Source of the DNA: Rhodoferax sp.
GTDB lineage: Bacteria; Pseudomonadota; Gammaproteobacteria; Burkholderiales; Burkholderiaceae_C
NCBI GenBank assembly: GCA_030645355.1
Contig: JAUSNJ010000144.1
Span: forward strand, 1 to 34,456
Direction of reading: 5' to 3'
Length of the DNA: 34,456 bases
Shown here piece by piece: positions 1 through 8,564 of the stretch (positions within the stretch are counted from its first letter, which is position 1; every line of letters starts with the position of its first letter). Position numbers and translations under genes: made by a program. Below the pieces are notes generated by a model. That model was not told the DNA's origin. It worked only from the letters and a program-made list of their open reading frames with translations, and made no database searches.

Positions 1-126
1 GCGCTTCTTGATGATGGCGAACATCAGCTCCTGCTTGCGCATGCGGCCGGTGTTTTCAATCTCAAGTTCTTCGGCTTGCTTGAGGACTTCCGACACGTGC
101 AGTGCCTTGAGTTCGTTTAAGTGCAT
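1..126 (-). CDS. rho: Transcription termination factor Rho, N-terminal fragment (partial)
   Basis: Only the first 42 codons lie in the window; the gene runs off the left edge. The translation begins MHLNELKALHVSEVLKQAEE and contains MRKQELMFAIIKK, which is the conserved N-terminal helical (Rho_N) region of Rho. Rho is the hexameric RNA helicase that terminates transcription at C-rich, unstructured RNA. The ATG at 126 is the natural start. The RNA-binding cold-shock fold and the ATPase core are outside the window. It lies downstream of trxA on the same strand, the widespread trxA-rho order, but a strong terminator separates them, so it probably has its own promoter. Identification rests on the distinctive N-terminus and this synteny. 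Confidence 0.9.
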   Translation of the reverse strand, partial: MHLNELKALHVSEVLKQAEELEIENTGRMRKQELMFAIIKKR

Positions 127-289
127 GGAATGGGTCCCGTGGGGGAAATGACCGAAAGTTCGGAGTAATGAGAAGAAATTCAGGGGGAGGGGGGTGAGGC
201 AAGACCTGTCACTTGGCCTCGGTGTTCTTAGCCCGGGAAGCGGGACCAGCCCTTGTGGGTCGCTGGTAAACGGTTTGAATTATGACAGG
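127..289 (-). promoter_or_regulatory. rho leader, C-rich on the transcript strand
   Basis: This gene-free stretch lies between the trxA terminator and the rho start. Read on the minus strand, positions 200 to 141 contain 28 C and only 5 G in 60 nt, a C-over-G bubble of the kind Rho loads on. A CATAAT hexamer (minus strand 284-279) just past the trxA terminator could be a rho -10 box, but no convincing -35 was found. Rho is autoregulated by Rho-dependent attenuation in its leader in E. coli; applying that here is inference. No open reading frame is supported in this stretch. Confidence 0.45.
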
Positions 290-323
290 AAAAAAAGCGA
301 CCGCGAAGCTGTGTCGCGGTCGC
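290..323 (-). terminator. Intrinsic terminator of trxA
   Basis: On the minus strand, 10 nt after the trxA stop codon, a perfect 10-bp stem (GCGACCGCGA with TCGCGGTCGC, arms 323-314 and 306-297) closes a 7-nt loop and is followed at once by seven T residues (296-290). This is a textbook rho-independent terminator. It should separate trxA transcription from rho. Confidence 0.92.
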
Positions 324-333
324 GAGGCCGAAA

Positions 334-666
334 TCAGGCCAGTTGCTGGTCAATAAAGGCAATCAACTGGGCTTTGCTCAGTGCGCCGACCTTGGTGGCG
401 GCCAATTGGCCATCCTTGAACAGCATCAACGTCGGGATGCCGCGAATGCCAAATTTGGCCGGAATTTCGCGGTTTTCGTCCACGTTCATCTTGGCAATAT
501 TGAGCTTGCCTTCGTACGCCGTGGAGACTTCATCCAGAATGGGGGCAATCATTTTGCAGGGGCCGCACCATTCGGCCCAATAGTCCACCAGAATCGGCTG
601 TGCAGACTTCAGCACATCCGCTTCAAAAGTGGCGTCGGTTACGTGTTTGATCAGGGCGCTGGCCAT
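334..666 (-). CDS. trxA: Thioredoxin 1
   Basis: This 110-residue protein has the full thioredoxin fold and the usual family length. The redox-active WCGPC motif is at residues 33-37 (Cys34, Cys37) and the conserved cis-proline is Pro78 in the GIPTL segment. It is a cytoplasmic dithiol reductant for ribonucleotide reductase, peroxiredoxins and other partners, recycled by thioredoxin reductase. The ATG at 666 gives [15 protein letters not shown] and is preceded by AAAAGGAA, a good ribosome-binding site. The open frame extends far upstream over the divergent addB-like gene, but that extension is an antisense shadow without thioredoxin homology. It is followed by a strong terminator and then rho. 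Confidence 0.97.
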   Translation of the reverse strand: MASALIKHVTDATFEADVLKSAQPILVDYWAEWCGPCKMIAPILDEVSTAYEGKLNIAKMNVDENREIPAKFGIRGIPTLMLFKDGQLAATKVGALSKAQLIAFIDQQLA

Positions 667-750
667 GGAGATTCCTTTTGGAGTTTGCAATACATCTAAA
701 GTGGCGGTCATTGTGACAGAAACCAAGATCTTCCCGGGTATCCGGCCGCT

Positions 751-3360
751 ATGACCAGCATAGAAAAAATTGATTTCCCCACCCTGCAGGCTGCCGAGAC
801 TTGGAGCGCCCATCCGTCGGTGCAGGTGTGGACCCATCCGGCAACCGGTCTTCTGGCGGCCATTCGCGCCGCAATGCAGCAACGCCAGGCGCATCCCGCG
901 CGCACCGTGGTGTTGCTGCCTTATGCCCAACTGTTGCCGCTGGCGTCCCGGCTGTGGGCCGCGTGCAGTCCCGATGGCTTTTCCCCGCAGTTTGAAACCA
1001 CCCAGAACTGGAGCGCCCGCATTGGCTGGGCGCAGCCGGGTGCGACGGATATTGCGTTCGACATGGCGCTGGACACACTGACCGCAGCGGCACTGCTGCG
1101 CGCGGCGGGAATGGGCGCCCACCAGGACAGCCTGGCCGGTTTGCTGGTGCAGGCCGCGCACCAATTGGCCCCGCTGGCCGCCGCCAGTGCGCCCGGTGAC
1201 CGTGGCCATTGGGTTGCAGTTGCCCGGCGTGCGGCGGTGGTCGGGATGGAAAACCCGGCACTGGCTCAGGAAGCGGCCGTGGCGCGCATTGCGGTGGAGT
1301 GGGCGGGTCAGTCGGCCTATGCCAGCGACCTGCTGTTTGATGCCAGTGTTCGCTCGGGGGTGGACTGTCTGCTGCTGGTGCAGGGCTTTGCGGTCGACCC
1401 CATGGTGGCCGCACTGCAGCAGTTTTGGGGTGAACGCCTGGTCTGCCTGAGCCTGGCTAATGCCGATGGACTGGCCCCTGGGGGAGGCGCCAGTGCGATT
1501 GCGTGGCATGCCTGCCTTGATGCCGAAGACGAGGCGCAGCGCACGGCTGCCTGCGCCATTGCGCACATTGCCGCCGGGCGTTTTCCGTTGGCACTGGTGT
1601 CCACGGACCGCGCGCTGACGCGCCGTGTCCGGTCGATGCTGGAGTCCGCCGGGGTTCAGATCCGTGATGAAAATGGCTGGAAACTGTCCACCAGCCACGC
1701 TGCGGCCCAGGTCATGGCGTTGCTGAAAGCCGCGGTCTGGAATGCCGCGTCTGACGCGGTACTGGCCTGGTTGAAGGGCGCACCGGCACTCTCTGCAGGG
1801 GTGACGGAGTTGGAGGCTGCCATCCGGCGCGACCAAAGCAGCAACTGGCGCAGCGCCGCCACGGGGCCAACGGTCCAGAAGTCTGCGACTGGTTTACAGG
1901 TCCATGCTGCCGCCAGCGCGGTGCTGGAAGGGCTGAAGGGCACGCGCACTCTGGCGGGCTGGCTGCAGGCCCTGCGCGTGGCGTTGCAGGGCAGCGGCAA
2001 CTGGGACGCCCTGCAGCTTGATGGTGCCGGGGCAAAGGTCCTGGCAGCCTTGCGGCTGACGCAGCCTGCATTGCACGCATGGGAGCGTCTGCTGGAAGAC
2101 GCTTTGTGGGCAGGGCGGCGCCTGGATTTGGCCGAGTTCACCGCCTGGGTGAACCAGGCGATGGAAGGCGCCAGTTTTTCACCACCGTACCCGCAGCACG
2201 AGCAACTGGTCATCCTGCCCATGAGCCAGATGCTGGCCCGGCCGTTTGCGGCCGTGGTGCTGGCGGGCTGTGATGAAGTGCGCTTGAACCCGTCGCCCGA
2301 GCCACCCGGTGGCTGGACGGCCGCGCAGCGAGCCGCCCTGGGGTTGCCGTCGCGGGAGTCCCTGCAGGCGGTGGCCGCCGCGGCCTGGCACCACGCGCTG
2401 CGCACGCCGTTTTGCGATGTGTTGTGGCGGTGTGGTGATGACGCGGGTGAAACCCTGCTGCCCAGCACCCTGGTGCAGCAGGTTCAGTTGGCCAGGGGTA
2501 ATCCGCCGCTGGCCCAGGACCCGCGGGTCGGGCGCCGGATCGCACCGGCACCGGTGCTGCCGCCGCTACCGACGGGGAGCTTGGTGCCGGTGGGCCACTT
2601 GTCCGCCAGCGCCTACGAGGATTTGCGCAATTGCCCCTACCGCTTTTTTGCGATGCGCCAACTCGGCCTGCAGTCCGTCGAGGAACTGGAGGGCGCAGTC
2701 GACAAGCGCGACTTTGGCGTGTGGCTGCACGAAGTGTTGAAACGTTTCCATGAGGCCTGGGCCGCGCAGGTCCAACCCGACATTGCAGACAGACGGGTTT
2801 TGCTCGACGATGCCAGCTTGCAGACCACGCATGCCATGGGGCTGGGTGAGGGAGAGTTTTTACCGTTTGCCGCCGCATGGCCGACGGTGCGTGACGGCTA
2901 TCTGCGCTGGCTGGCGGGTCACGAGGCGGCGGGTGCGGTGTTTGTCAGCGCGGAGACCGCAAAAAGCCAGGGGCTGGGCCCGGTCAAACTGGTAGGCCGT
3001 ATCGATCGAATCGACCGCCTCCAGGATGGTACGCACCTGGTGCTGGACTACAAGACCGAGGCCAGCGCCAAGACCGCTTCACGGGTCAAGCAAGCGATGG
3101 AGGACACCCAGATGGCCTTCTACGCCGCCTTGCTGCCCGACGACCAATTGCAGGGCGCTTACGTCAATGTCGGAGAACGCGATGGCACCAAGGCCTATAC
3201 GCAAACCGATGTGGTGGAGGCCCGGGACGCCCTGATTAACGGCATCCTGCAGGACATGGCGCGCATTGCCGGCGGTGCGGCCTTGCCCGCGCTGGGCGAA
3301 GGCTCCACCTGTGACTTCTGCCAGGCCCGCGGCCTGTGCCGAAAGGATTTTTGGGCATGA
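751..3360 (+). CDS. AddB-like PD-(D/E)XK nuclease with iron-sulfur cysteines
   Basis: This 869-residue protein looks like the AddB-type partner of a helicase-nuclease that processes DNA double-strand breaks for RecA loading. The N-terminal two thirds is a degenerate helicase-like region without an obvious Walker A motif. The C-terminus carries a RecB-family nuclease: GRIDRID (Asp752, Asp755) then VLDYKTE (Asp766, Lys768). Cys628 in NCPYRF plus Cys854, Cys857 and Cys863 ([10 protein letters not shown]) match the four-cysteine pattern that holds a [4Fe-4S] staple around the nuclease in AddB. The helicase partner follows with an ATGA overlap. No strong ribosome-binding site precedes the ATG at 751, so the start is less sure than the product. 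Comparable beta- and gammaproteobacterial genes are often annotated only as PD-(D/E)XK nuclease family protein. Confidence 0.85.
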   Translation: MTSIEKIDFPTLQAAETWSAHPSVQVWTHPATGLLAAIRAAMQQRQAHPARTVVLLPYAQLLPLASRLWAACSPDGFSPQFETTQNWSARIGWAQPGATDIAFDMALDTLTAAALLRAAGMGAHQDSLAGLLVQAAHQLAPLAAASAPGDRGHWVAVARRAAVVGMENPALAQEAAVARIAVEWAGQSAYASDLLFDASVRSGVDCLLLVQGFAVDPMVAALQQFWGERLVCLSLANADGLAPGGGASAIAWHACLDAEDEAQRTAACAIAHIAAGRFPLALVSTDRALTRRVRSMLESAGVQIRDENGWKLSTSHAAAQVMALLKAAVWNAASDAVLAWLKGAPALSAGVTELEAAIRRDQSSNWRSAATGPTVQKSATGLQVHAAASAVLEGLKGTRTLAGWLQALRVALQGSGNWDALQLDGAGAKVLAALRLTQPALHAWERLLEDALWAGRRLDLAEFTAWVNQAMEGASFSPPYPQHEQLVILPMSQMLARPFAAVVLAGCDEVRLNPSPEPPGGWTAAQRAALGLPSRESLQAVAAAAWHHALRTPFCDVLWRCGDDAGETLLPSTLVQQVQLARGNPPLAQDPRVGRRIAPAPVLPPLPTGSLVPVGHLSASAYEDLRNCPYRFFAMRQLGLQSVEELEGAVDKRDFGVWLHEVLKRFHEAWAAQVQPDIADRRVLLDDASLQTTHAMGLGEGEFLPFAAAWPTVRDGYLRWLAGHEAAGAVFVSAETAKSQGLGPVKLVGRIDRIDRLQDGTHLVLDYKTEASAKTASRVKQAMEDTQMAFYAALLPDDQLQGAYVNVGERDGTKAYTQTDVVEARDALINGILQDMARIAGGAALPALGEGSTCDFCQARGLCRKDFWA

Positions 3361-6300
3361 CGACTCAAGCCGCTTTTGAACACAACGGCAGCACCATCGA
3401 GCGGGCCCGTTTCTACGCCATTGCCTGCGACCCCCGCCGCAGCGTGGCGGTGGAGGCTTGTGCTGGCGCCGGCAAGACCTGGATGCTGGTGTCGCGCATG
3501 GTCAGGGCGCTGCTGGACGGCAGCGCGCCGCACGAGATTCTGGCCATTACCTTTACCAAAAAGGCCGCCGGCGAAATGCGTCTGCGCCTGCAGGAGTGGT
3601 TGCTGCAGTTTGCCGCGCAGGACGATGCGGCGCTGCGCCAGGAACTGCTGGCCCGAGGCTTCACACAGGAACCCACCATTGCACAGCTGCAGACCCTGCG
3701 CGCTTTGCACCCAACGCTGCTGCAGGCCGGGCGGCCAGTGCAGATCCGCACCTTCCACAGCTGGTTTGCCGCGCTGTTGCGCAGCGCGCCACTGCAGGCA
3801 CTCACCGACCTGGGCCTGCCCACCCAGTACGAGTTGCTGGAGAACGACGCCCAGGCCGTGGCCCTGGTCTGGCCGCGCTTTCAGAGCCGCGTGGCCGCGG
3901 ACGCGTCGGCCCGGCAAGACTATGGAGACGCCGTGGCCACCCATGGCCGCCACCAGACGCAAAAGGCACTGGAATCGGCCTTGTCCAAACGCGTGGAGTT
4001 TGCGCTGGCTGATGCCAATGGCGTGGTCGACGCGTCGGTGCAGCATTTTGCCGCGCAGTACCCGGACTTTGCCGGTGTGCCCACACCTGCTGCCTTGCTG
4101 GACAGCGCACGGGTACGCAGCCTGCTGCTGGATGCCGCCCGGCTGCTGGGTGCGTCCACCCTCAAGACCTGCCTGGAGGCCGCCACCGCGCTGGAGCAGG
4201 CCGTCACCGCCGGCGACCTGGCCGCTGCGCAGGACGCCCTGCTCACGCAAAAGGGCACACCGCGCAAGCTCAGCGACAAGCTGGTCGGCATTGAGACCGT
4301 GCGCCAGGCGCAGGACTGCCTCATTGAGATCGCCCAGGCCCAGGCGCAGCACGAGGCCTGGCTGCACCAGCAGCGCCTGGCCCGCTTGAGCCGGATGCTG
4401 GTGGTGGAGTACGCCCAACTCAAACGCGAGCGTGGCTGGATCGACATGGGTGACCTGGAGCGCGCTGCGCTGGCGCTGATGGCCGACCCGGTGCTCAGCG
4501 GCTGGGTGCAGGAGCGGCTGGACGCCCGCGTGCGCCACCTGATGATCGACGAGTTCCAGGACACCAACCCCTTGCAGTGGCAAGCCCTGAGCGCGTGGCT
4601 GTCCAGCTACTCCGGGGCCGGGCAGGCACCCAGTGTGTTTCTGGTGGGCGACCCCAAGCAAAGCATTTACCGGTTTCGCCGCGCCGAGCCGCAGGTGTTC
4701 AAGGCCGCGCAGCGCTTTGTCGCGCAGGGCCTGGGCGGCGACCTGCTGAGCTGCGACCACACCCGGCGCAATGCCCCGGCCATCATGGGCCTGGTCAACA
4801 CGGTCATGGGGCAGGCCCAGAACGCGGGCGAGTTTGAAGGGTTCCGGAGCCACAGCACCGAGTCGGTTGCGCAGGGCGCTGTTCTGAAGCTGCCGCGCAT
4901 CGCCCGGGAAGCCGTCGCCGAGGACGCCGATGCCAACACTGACGCACAGGCCGCCGTGTGGCGCGATTCCCTGACCACACCCCGCGTGGTGGCCGAGGAA
5001 ACCCGCAAGGTGCTGGAGTGCCGCCAGGCCGCCGGGTGGCTGGCCCAGCAACTGCAGGACGGTGTGCTGCAGCCCGGTGATGTCATGGTGCTGGCCCGCA
5101 AACGCGAACGCCTGGGGCTGATGCAGGCCGAGCTGGCCCGGCTGCACATCCCGGCCCAGCAACCCGAAAAGAACGAGCTGGCCGACATGCCGGAGGTGCA
5201 GGACCTGGTGGCGCTGCTGGATGTGCTGGTGTCGCCAGCGCATGACTTGTCGCTGGCCCGGGCGCTGAAGTCGCCGCTGTTTGGCGCCGACGATGACGAC
5301 CTGGTCCAACTGGTGCTGTGCAAGCGGGCTTTGGAAGCCGCGGGAGTCGACCTTGTGGCTGACCCGCAAACAGGCGACGCGTCTGCACGGCCCGCCAAAG
5401 TGCCTTGGCTGCAAGTGTTGCAGCTGGCCAGCGGTTTGCCTCCCGCGTTGGCCCCACTGGGTGAGCGCTTGACCCTGTGGAAGCGCTGGGTGGATGCGTT
5501 GCCTCCGCATGACGCGCTTAGCGCCATCTTCCACGACGGTGACGTGCTCGCCCGCTATGCCGCGGCCAGCCCCGCCAGCCAGCGCGACGGCGTGCTGGCC
5601 AATCTACGGGCGCTGCTGGCGGCGGCCTTGCAGGTGGACGGCGGGCGCTACAGCACGGCCTATGCGCTGGTGCGCGCACTGCGCGCCGGTGGCATCCGGG
5701 CGCCGGTGCGCGCCGAGACCATGGCTGTGCGCCTGCTGACCGTCCACGGCGCCAAGGGCCTGGAGGCCCCCCTGGTCTTGCTGCTGGACACTGATGGCGA
5801 GTCCATCAAGTCCCAGACCATGGGCGTGCTGGTCGACTGGCCGGGCGAGGCCACCCACCCGCAGCGTTTTGTGTTTCTGGCCAGCGAATCCAAACCCCCG
5901 GCCTGTGTTGCCGACGCCCTGGCAGTGGAGCAGGCCGCGCGCCGGCGCGAAGAGCTCAACGCCCTGTATGTGGCGCTGACCCGCACCCAGCGCACGCTGG
6001 TGGTGTCCAGCCTGCAGCCCCATATCACCAACCCGGGCAGTTGGTGGCAGCGCCTGCAGGACCACGCCGAAGACGCGACGTGGCAAGCGTTGGCGGACGG
6101 TGGTGAACCGTCGGAAAGCCTTGCGGATGGCGACTTCACCCTTTTGTGTTTGCCAAATATGCCGCTAGCCCTCGTGGAATATGCACAAGCAGCTATTGAA
6201 AACATAGCAAACCCCAGTCCGGCAGAAACTGAGGAGGAAGACGGCGACACGCTGGACTCGCGCATCGGGCAGGCCATGCACCGCCTGCTGGAGCGCTACC

Positions 6301-6734
6301 AACCGACGGCGGAGTTGGCGCAGCCGGTGCAGCTGGCGTCCGAAGCGCAGCAAGCGGCAATAGCCCAGGAGTTTGTGCTGGAGCCCGCGCAGATGGCACA
6401 GGCCCACGCCATGGCGCTGGCCATTGTGCAGGGCGAGGGCGCCTGGGCCTGGGACGGCGCCGAGCTGGATTGGCAGGGCAACGAGGTGGCCGTGGTGCAG
6501 CGCGGACGCATGCTGCGCGTCGACCGCCTGGTGCGCCGCCGGGCAGCCACGCCAGACGGGGGACAATGGTGGGTGCTGGACTATAAATCGACCCGCCAAC
6601 CCCACCTTCATCCCGAGCTGTGCGAACAGCTGCTGGGCTACCGCAACGCGGTGGCGCTGGCCCAACCCGGGCAAACCGTACGTGCCGCCTTCCTGACCCC
6701 TGATGGCACCTTGATTGAACTCTCCGCCCCATGA
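3357..6734 (+). CDS. AddA-like UvrD/RecB-family helicase-nuclease
   Basis: This 1125-residue superfamily 1A helicase has a C-terminal nuclease, as in AddA. Visible motifs in order: Walker A ACAGAGKTWML (Lys40), Ia AITFTKKAAGEM, DEFQDTNPLQW (398-408), LVGDPKQSIYRFR, the motif IV region near CDHTRR, LLTVHGAKGLE near 795, and NALYVALTRTQRTL. The nuclease has MLRVDRLV and then VLDYKS with Asp1075 and Lys1077. With the upstream AddB-like protein it should unwind and resect broken DNA ends. The start at 3357 overlaps the previous stop as ATGA; an in-frame ATG at 3336 also exists but the overlapping start is typical. An AT-richer tract at 6160-6209 encodes residues about 935-951, between helicase and nuclease, and matches a dispersed repeat (see separate entry). 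Confidence 0.9.
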   Translation: MTTQAAFEHNGSTIERARFYAIACDPRRSVAVEACAGAGKTWMLVSRMVRALLDGSAPHEILAITFTKKAAGEMRLRLQEWLLQFAAQDDAALRQELLARGFTQEPTIAQLQTLRALHPTLLQAGRPVQIRTFHSWFAALLRSAPLQALTDLGLPTQYELLENDAQAVALVWPRFQSRVAADASARQDYGDAVATHGRHQTQKALESALSKRVEFALADANGVVDASVQHFAAQYPDFAGVPTPAALLDSARVRSLLLDAARLLGASTLKTCLEAATALEQAVTAGDLAAAQDALLTQKGTPRKLSDKLVGIETVRQAQDCLIEIAQAQAQHEAWLHQQRLARLSRMLVVEYAQLKRERGWIDMGDLERAALALMADPVLSGWVQERLDARVRHLMIDEFQDTNPLQWQALSAWLSSYSGAGQAPSVFLVGDPKQSIYRFRRAEPQVFKAAQRFVAQGLGGDLLSCDHTRRNAPAIMGLVNTVMGQAQNAGEFEGFRSHSTESVAQGAVLKLPRIAREAVAEDADANTDAQAAVWRDSLTTPRVVAEETRKVLECRQAAGWLAQQLQDGVLQPGDVMVLARKRERLGLMQAELARLHIPAQQPEKNELADMPEVQDLVALLDVLVSPAHDLSLARALKSPLFGADDDDLVQLVLCKRALEAAGVDLVADPQTGDASARPAKVPWLQVLQLASGLPPALAPLGERLTLWKRWVDALPPHDALSAIFHDGDVLARYAAASPASQRDGVLANLRALLAAALQVDGGRYSTAYALVRALRAGGIRAPVRAETMAVRLLTVHGAKGLEAPLVLLLDTDGESIKSQTMGVLVDWPGEATHPQRFVFLASESKPPACVADALAVEQAARRREELNALYVALTRTQRTLVVSSLQPHITNPGSWWQRLQDHAEDATWQALADGGEPSESLADGDFTLLCLPNMPLALVEYAQAAIENIANPSPAETEEEDGDTLDSRIGQAMHRLLERYQPTAELAQPVQLASEAQQAAIAQEFVLEPAQMAQAHAMALAIVQGEGAWAWDGAELDWQGNEVAVVQRGRMLRVDRLVRRRAATPDGGQWWVLDYKSTRQPHLHPELCEQLLGYRNAVALAQPGQTVRAAFLTPDGTLIELSAP
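6160..6209 (+). repeat. Dispersed ~47-bp repeat, copy 1 (in frame within addA-like gene)
   Basis: The tract begins with CCGCTAGCCCTCGTGGAAT and ends AACATAGCA. It is richer in A and T than the gene around it. Related tracts are at 8024-8070, 19155-19206 and 20365-20412. The 13-base core CGCTAGCCCTCGT is identical in the copy at 8026-8038. Here it is read through in frame, giving a short helical-looking insert (LALVEYAQAAIENIA) in the linker before the nuclease domain. Confidence 0.65.
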
Positions 6735-8023
6735 ATCCTGAAAACCCTTTGACCGTTCCTGCCACCGCGCCCATCACTGTTCCCATCGCCATCATTGGCG
6801 GTGGTCCCGCCGGCCTGATGGCGGCCCAGGTACTCAGCGATGCCGGCTTGGCCGTGCATCTGTTTGACGCCATGCCCTCGATTGGCCGCAAGTTCCTGCT
6901 GGCCGGCAAGGGTGGGCTCAACCTCACCCATTCCGAAGGCGCGGACACGTTCGCCGGGCGCTACGGCGCACGCCGTGCCGCCATTGAAGACCTGCTGAAG
7001 GACTTTGATCCGTCCGCGGTGCGCGCCTGGGCTCTGGGCCTGGGTATCGAGACCTTTGTCGGCTCGTCGGGCCGGGTCTTTCCCAAGGACATGAAGGCCG
7101 CTCCGTTGCTGCGGGCCTGGTTGCAGCGGCTGCGCCATCCCGTCCAAGGTCCGGGTGTGCAATTCCACATGCGCCACCGCTGGACCGGCTGGGCGGAGGG
7201 CAACGCCTCCACTCTGTGCTTTGACACGCCACAAGGCCCGCTGCAGGTGCGGGCCGCTGCCATGGTGCTGGCACTGGGCGGCGGCAGCTGGGCTCGTTTG
7301 GGTTCCAACGGCGCCTGGGTGCCACTGCTCACCGCGCGTGGCGTGGCCGTGGCGCCGCTGCTGCCGTCCAATTGCGGCTTTGACGTGAAAGGCGGCTGGT
7401 CCGAGCACTTTGCCAGCCGCTTCGCGGGGCAACCCTTCAAGTCGGTGGCCATCGCCGTGACGACGTCGCAGGGCGTGCAGTTTGAGCGCAAGGGCGAATT
7501 TGTGGCCACGGCCACGGGCGTGGAAGGCAGCCTGGTCTACGCCGCGTCCAGCCTGCTGCGCGACGACATCATCCGCACCGGCAGCGCCACCTTCCATCTG
7601 GATCTGTTGCCGGACATGCCGCCTGAGCGCGTGCTGGCCGAGGTGCAGCACCCGCGCGGCACGCGCTCGCTGTCCAGCCACCTGAAAAGCCGCCTTCACA
7701 TCGACGGCATCAAGGCCGGCATGCTGTACGAATGCCTGTCGAAGGAGGTGATGGCCGACCCCGTGCAGCTCGCCGCCGCCATCAAGGCTTTGCCCATCAC
7801 GCTGACCGCCACGCGCCCCATCGACGAGGCCATCAGCACGGCCGGTGGCGTGCTGTTCGAGGCGATGACGCCAGACTTGATGCTGGAGTCTCTGCCCGGT
7901 GTGTTTTGCGCCGGGGAGATGCTGGACTGGGAGGCCCCAACCGGCGGCTATCTGCTACAGGCCTGCTTTGCCAGTGGGCGGCGCGCAGGGCAGGGGGTGC
8001 GGCAGTTCTTGCAAGCCAAATAG
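6731..8023 (+). CDS. BaiN/HI0933-type (TIGR03862-like) NAD(P)/FAD-dependent oxidoreductase
   Basis: This 430-residue flavoprotein has an N-terminal Rossmann dinucleotide-binding motif (IAIIGGGPAGLMAAQVL, about residues 19-35), the family segment GRKFLLAGKGGLNLTHSE, and the C-terminal signature AGEMLDWEAPTGGYLLQACFASG that closes the FAD site. These are diagnostic of the HI0933/BaiN-like family, whose physiological substrates are mostly unknown; the length and the GGYLLQ ending fit the subgroup known as TIGR03862. It should be a cytoplasmic FAD-dependent oxidoreductase or reductase, but the reaction cannot be read from sequence. It overlaps the addA-like stop as ATGA, so it is translationally coupled to the repair genes; whether that reflects function is unclear. 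Confidence 0.87.
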   Translation: MNPENPLTVPATAPITVPIAIIGGGPAGLMAAQVLSDAGLAVHLFDAMPSIGRKFLLAGKGGLNLTHSEGADTFAGRYGARRAAIEDLLKDFDPSAVRAWALGLGIETFVGSSGRVFPKDMKAAPLLRAWLQRLRHPVQGPGVQFHMRHRWTGWAEGNASTLCFDTPQGPLQVRAAAMVLALGGGSWARLGSNGAWVPLLTARGVAVAPLLPSNCGFDVKGGWSEHFASRFAGQPFKSVAIAVTTSQGVQFERKGEFVATATGVEGSLVYAASSLLRDDIIRTGSATFHLDLLPDMPPERVLAEVQHPRGTRSLSSHLKSRLHIDGIKAGMLYECLSKEVMADPVQLAAAIKALPITLTATRPIDEAISTAGGVLFEAMTPDLMLESLPGVFCAGEMLDWEAPTGGYLLQACFASGRRAGQGVRQFLQAK

Positions 8024-8070
8024 GGCGCTAGCCCTCGTCGGATCTATGTGAGCTGCTATAAAAGTAGTAG
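8024..8070 (+). repeat. Dispersed ~47-bp repeat, copy 2 (intergenic)
   Basis: It lies immediately after the flavoprotein stop codon and fills the gap to the converging gene at 8076. It contains the exact core CGCTAGCCCTCGT (8026-8038) shared with the copy inside the addA-like gene, followed by AGCTGCTATAAAAGTAGTAG, which matches the A-rich second half of that copy with small gaps. Confidence 0.6.
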
Positions 8071-8075
8071 TGCAT

Positions 8076-8564
8076 TCAGGTTGACGGCGGTTCGCCGTTC
8101 ACCGCGTCCAGACACTGGTTGACCCAGGCGCGTGCCGCGTCCAGATCGTCGAACAGGCGGAAATTGGTCTTGCGTCGGGCGAACAATTCTTCAAACTTGT
8201 TGATCATCAGCTGCATGCCTTCCACGTCCGGTGAGGCCACCCAAGCCAGCGCGACTGGCAGGTTGACACTTTCGTGGAAGCGCTCAAGGCCTTGGCCATA
8301 GGCGGCAAAGGCCTCGGGGGACATCAATGCGCTCTTGTGCCAGTGCACCAGGGCCGCGATACGGCGCCCCGGCTTCCACTGTTGCACGATCTTGACGCGG
8401 GCTGCCGCCAGTGCGTGCAGGGCTTCCAGGTTGAAGGGGCCGGTGGCGTCGTAGTACAGGATGTCGCCCTCGGTCCAGATGCGGAACTCGCCATGGGGCG
8501 CGAAACGGCCAGTGCTGACGTCGTTGGAGTGGACCTGGAGCGGGTTTTCTGGGGCGGTGGTCAT
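8076..8564 (-). CDS. Hypothetical protein, SpoIIAA/STAS-like
   Basis: This 162-residue soluble protein has no signal peptide, membrane segment or cofactor motif. The pattern of alternating strands and helices, with ILYYDATGPFNLEALHALAA near the start, a central helix ending in LMINKFEELFA, and the closing NFRLFDDLDAARAWVNQCL, resembles SpoIIAA-like/STAS domains, which usually end with a strand and an acidic helix ending in an AW pair. That assignment is tentative. Its ATG (8564) overlaps the nirE stop as ATGA, so it is co-translated with a heme d1 pathway enzyme; a role in tetrapyrrole handling or regulation is possible but not shown. It converges with the flavoprotein gene. Confidence 0.75.
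   Translation of the reverse strand: MTTAPENPLQVHSNDVSTGRFAPHGEFRIWTEGDILYYDATGPFNLEALHALAAARVKIVQQWKPGRRIAALVHWHKSALMSPEAFAAYGQGLERFHESVNLPVALAWVASPDVEGMQLMINKFEELFARRKTNFRLFDDLDAARAWVNQCLDAVNGEPPST

Noticed and set aside
667..1836. Long in-frame upstream extension of trxA (would give a 500-residue protein)
   Set aside because: The extension is antisense to the addB-like gene, has no thioredoxin-family character, and a good ribosome-binding site precedes the internal ATG at 666.
3195..5534. 779-codon open frame on the minus strand
   Set aside because: It lies fully antisense to addB/addA-like genes, is rich in Gln, His and Gly as expected for the antisense of a GC-rich gene, and shows no motif.
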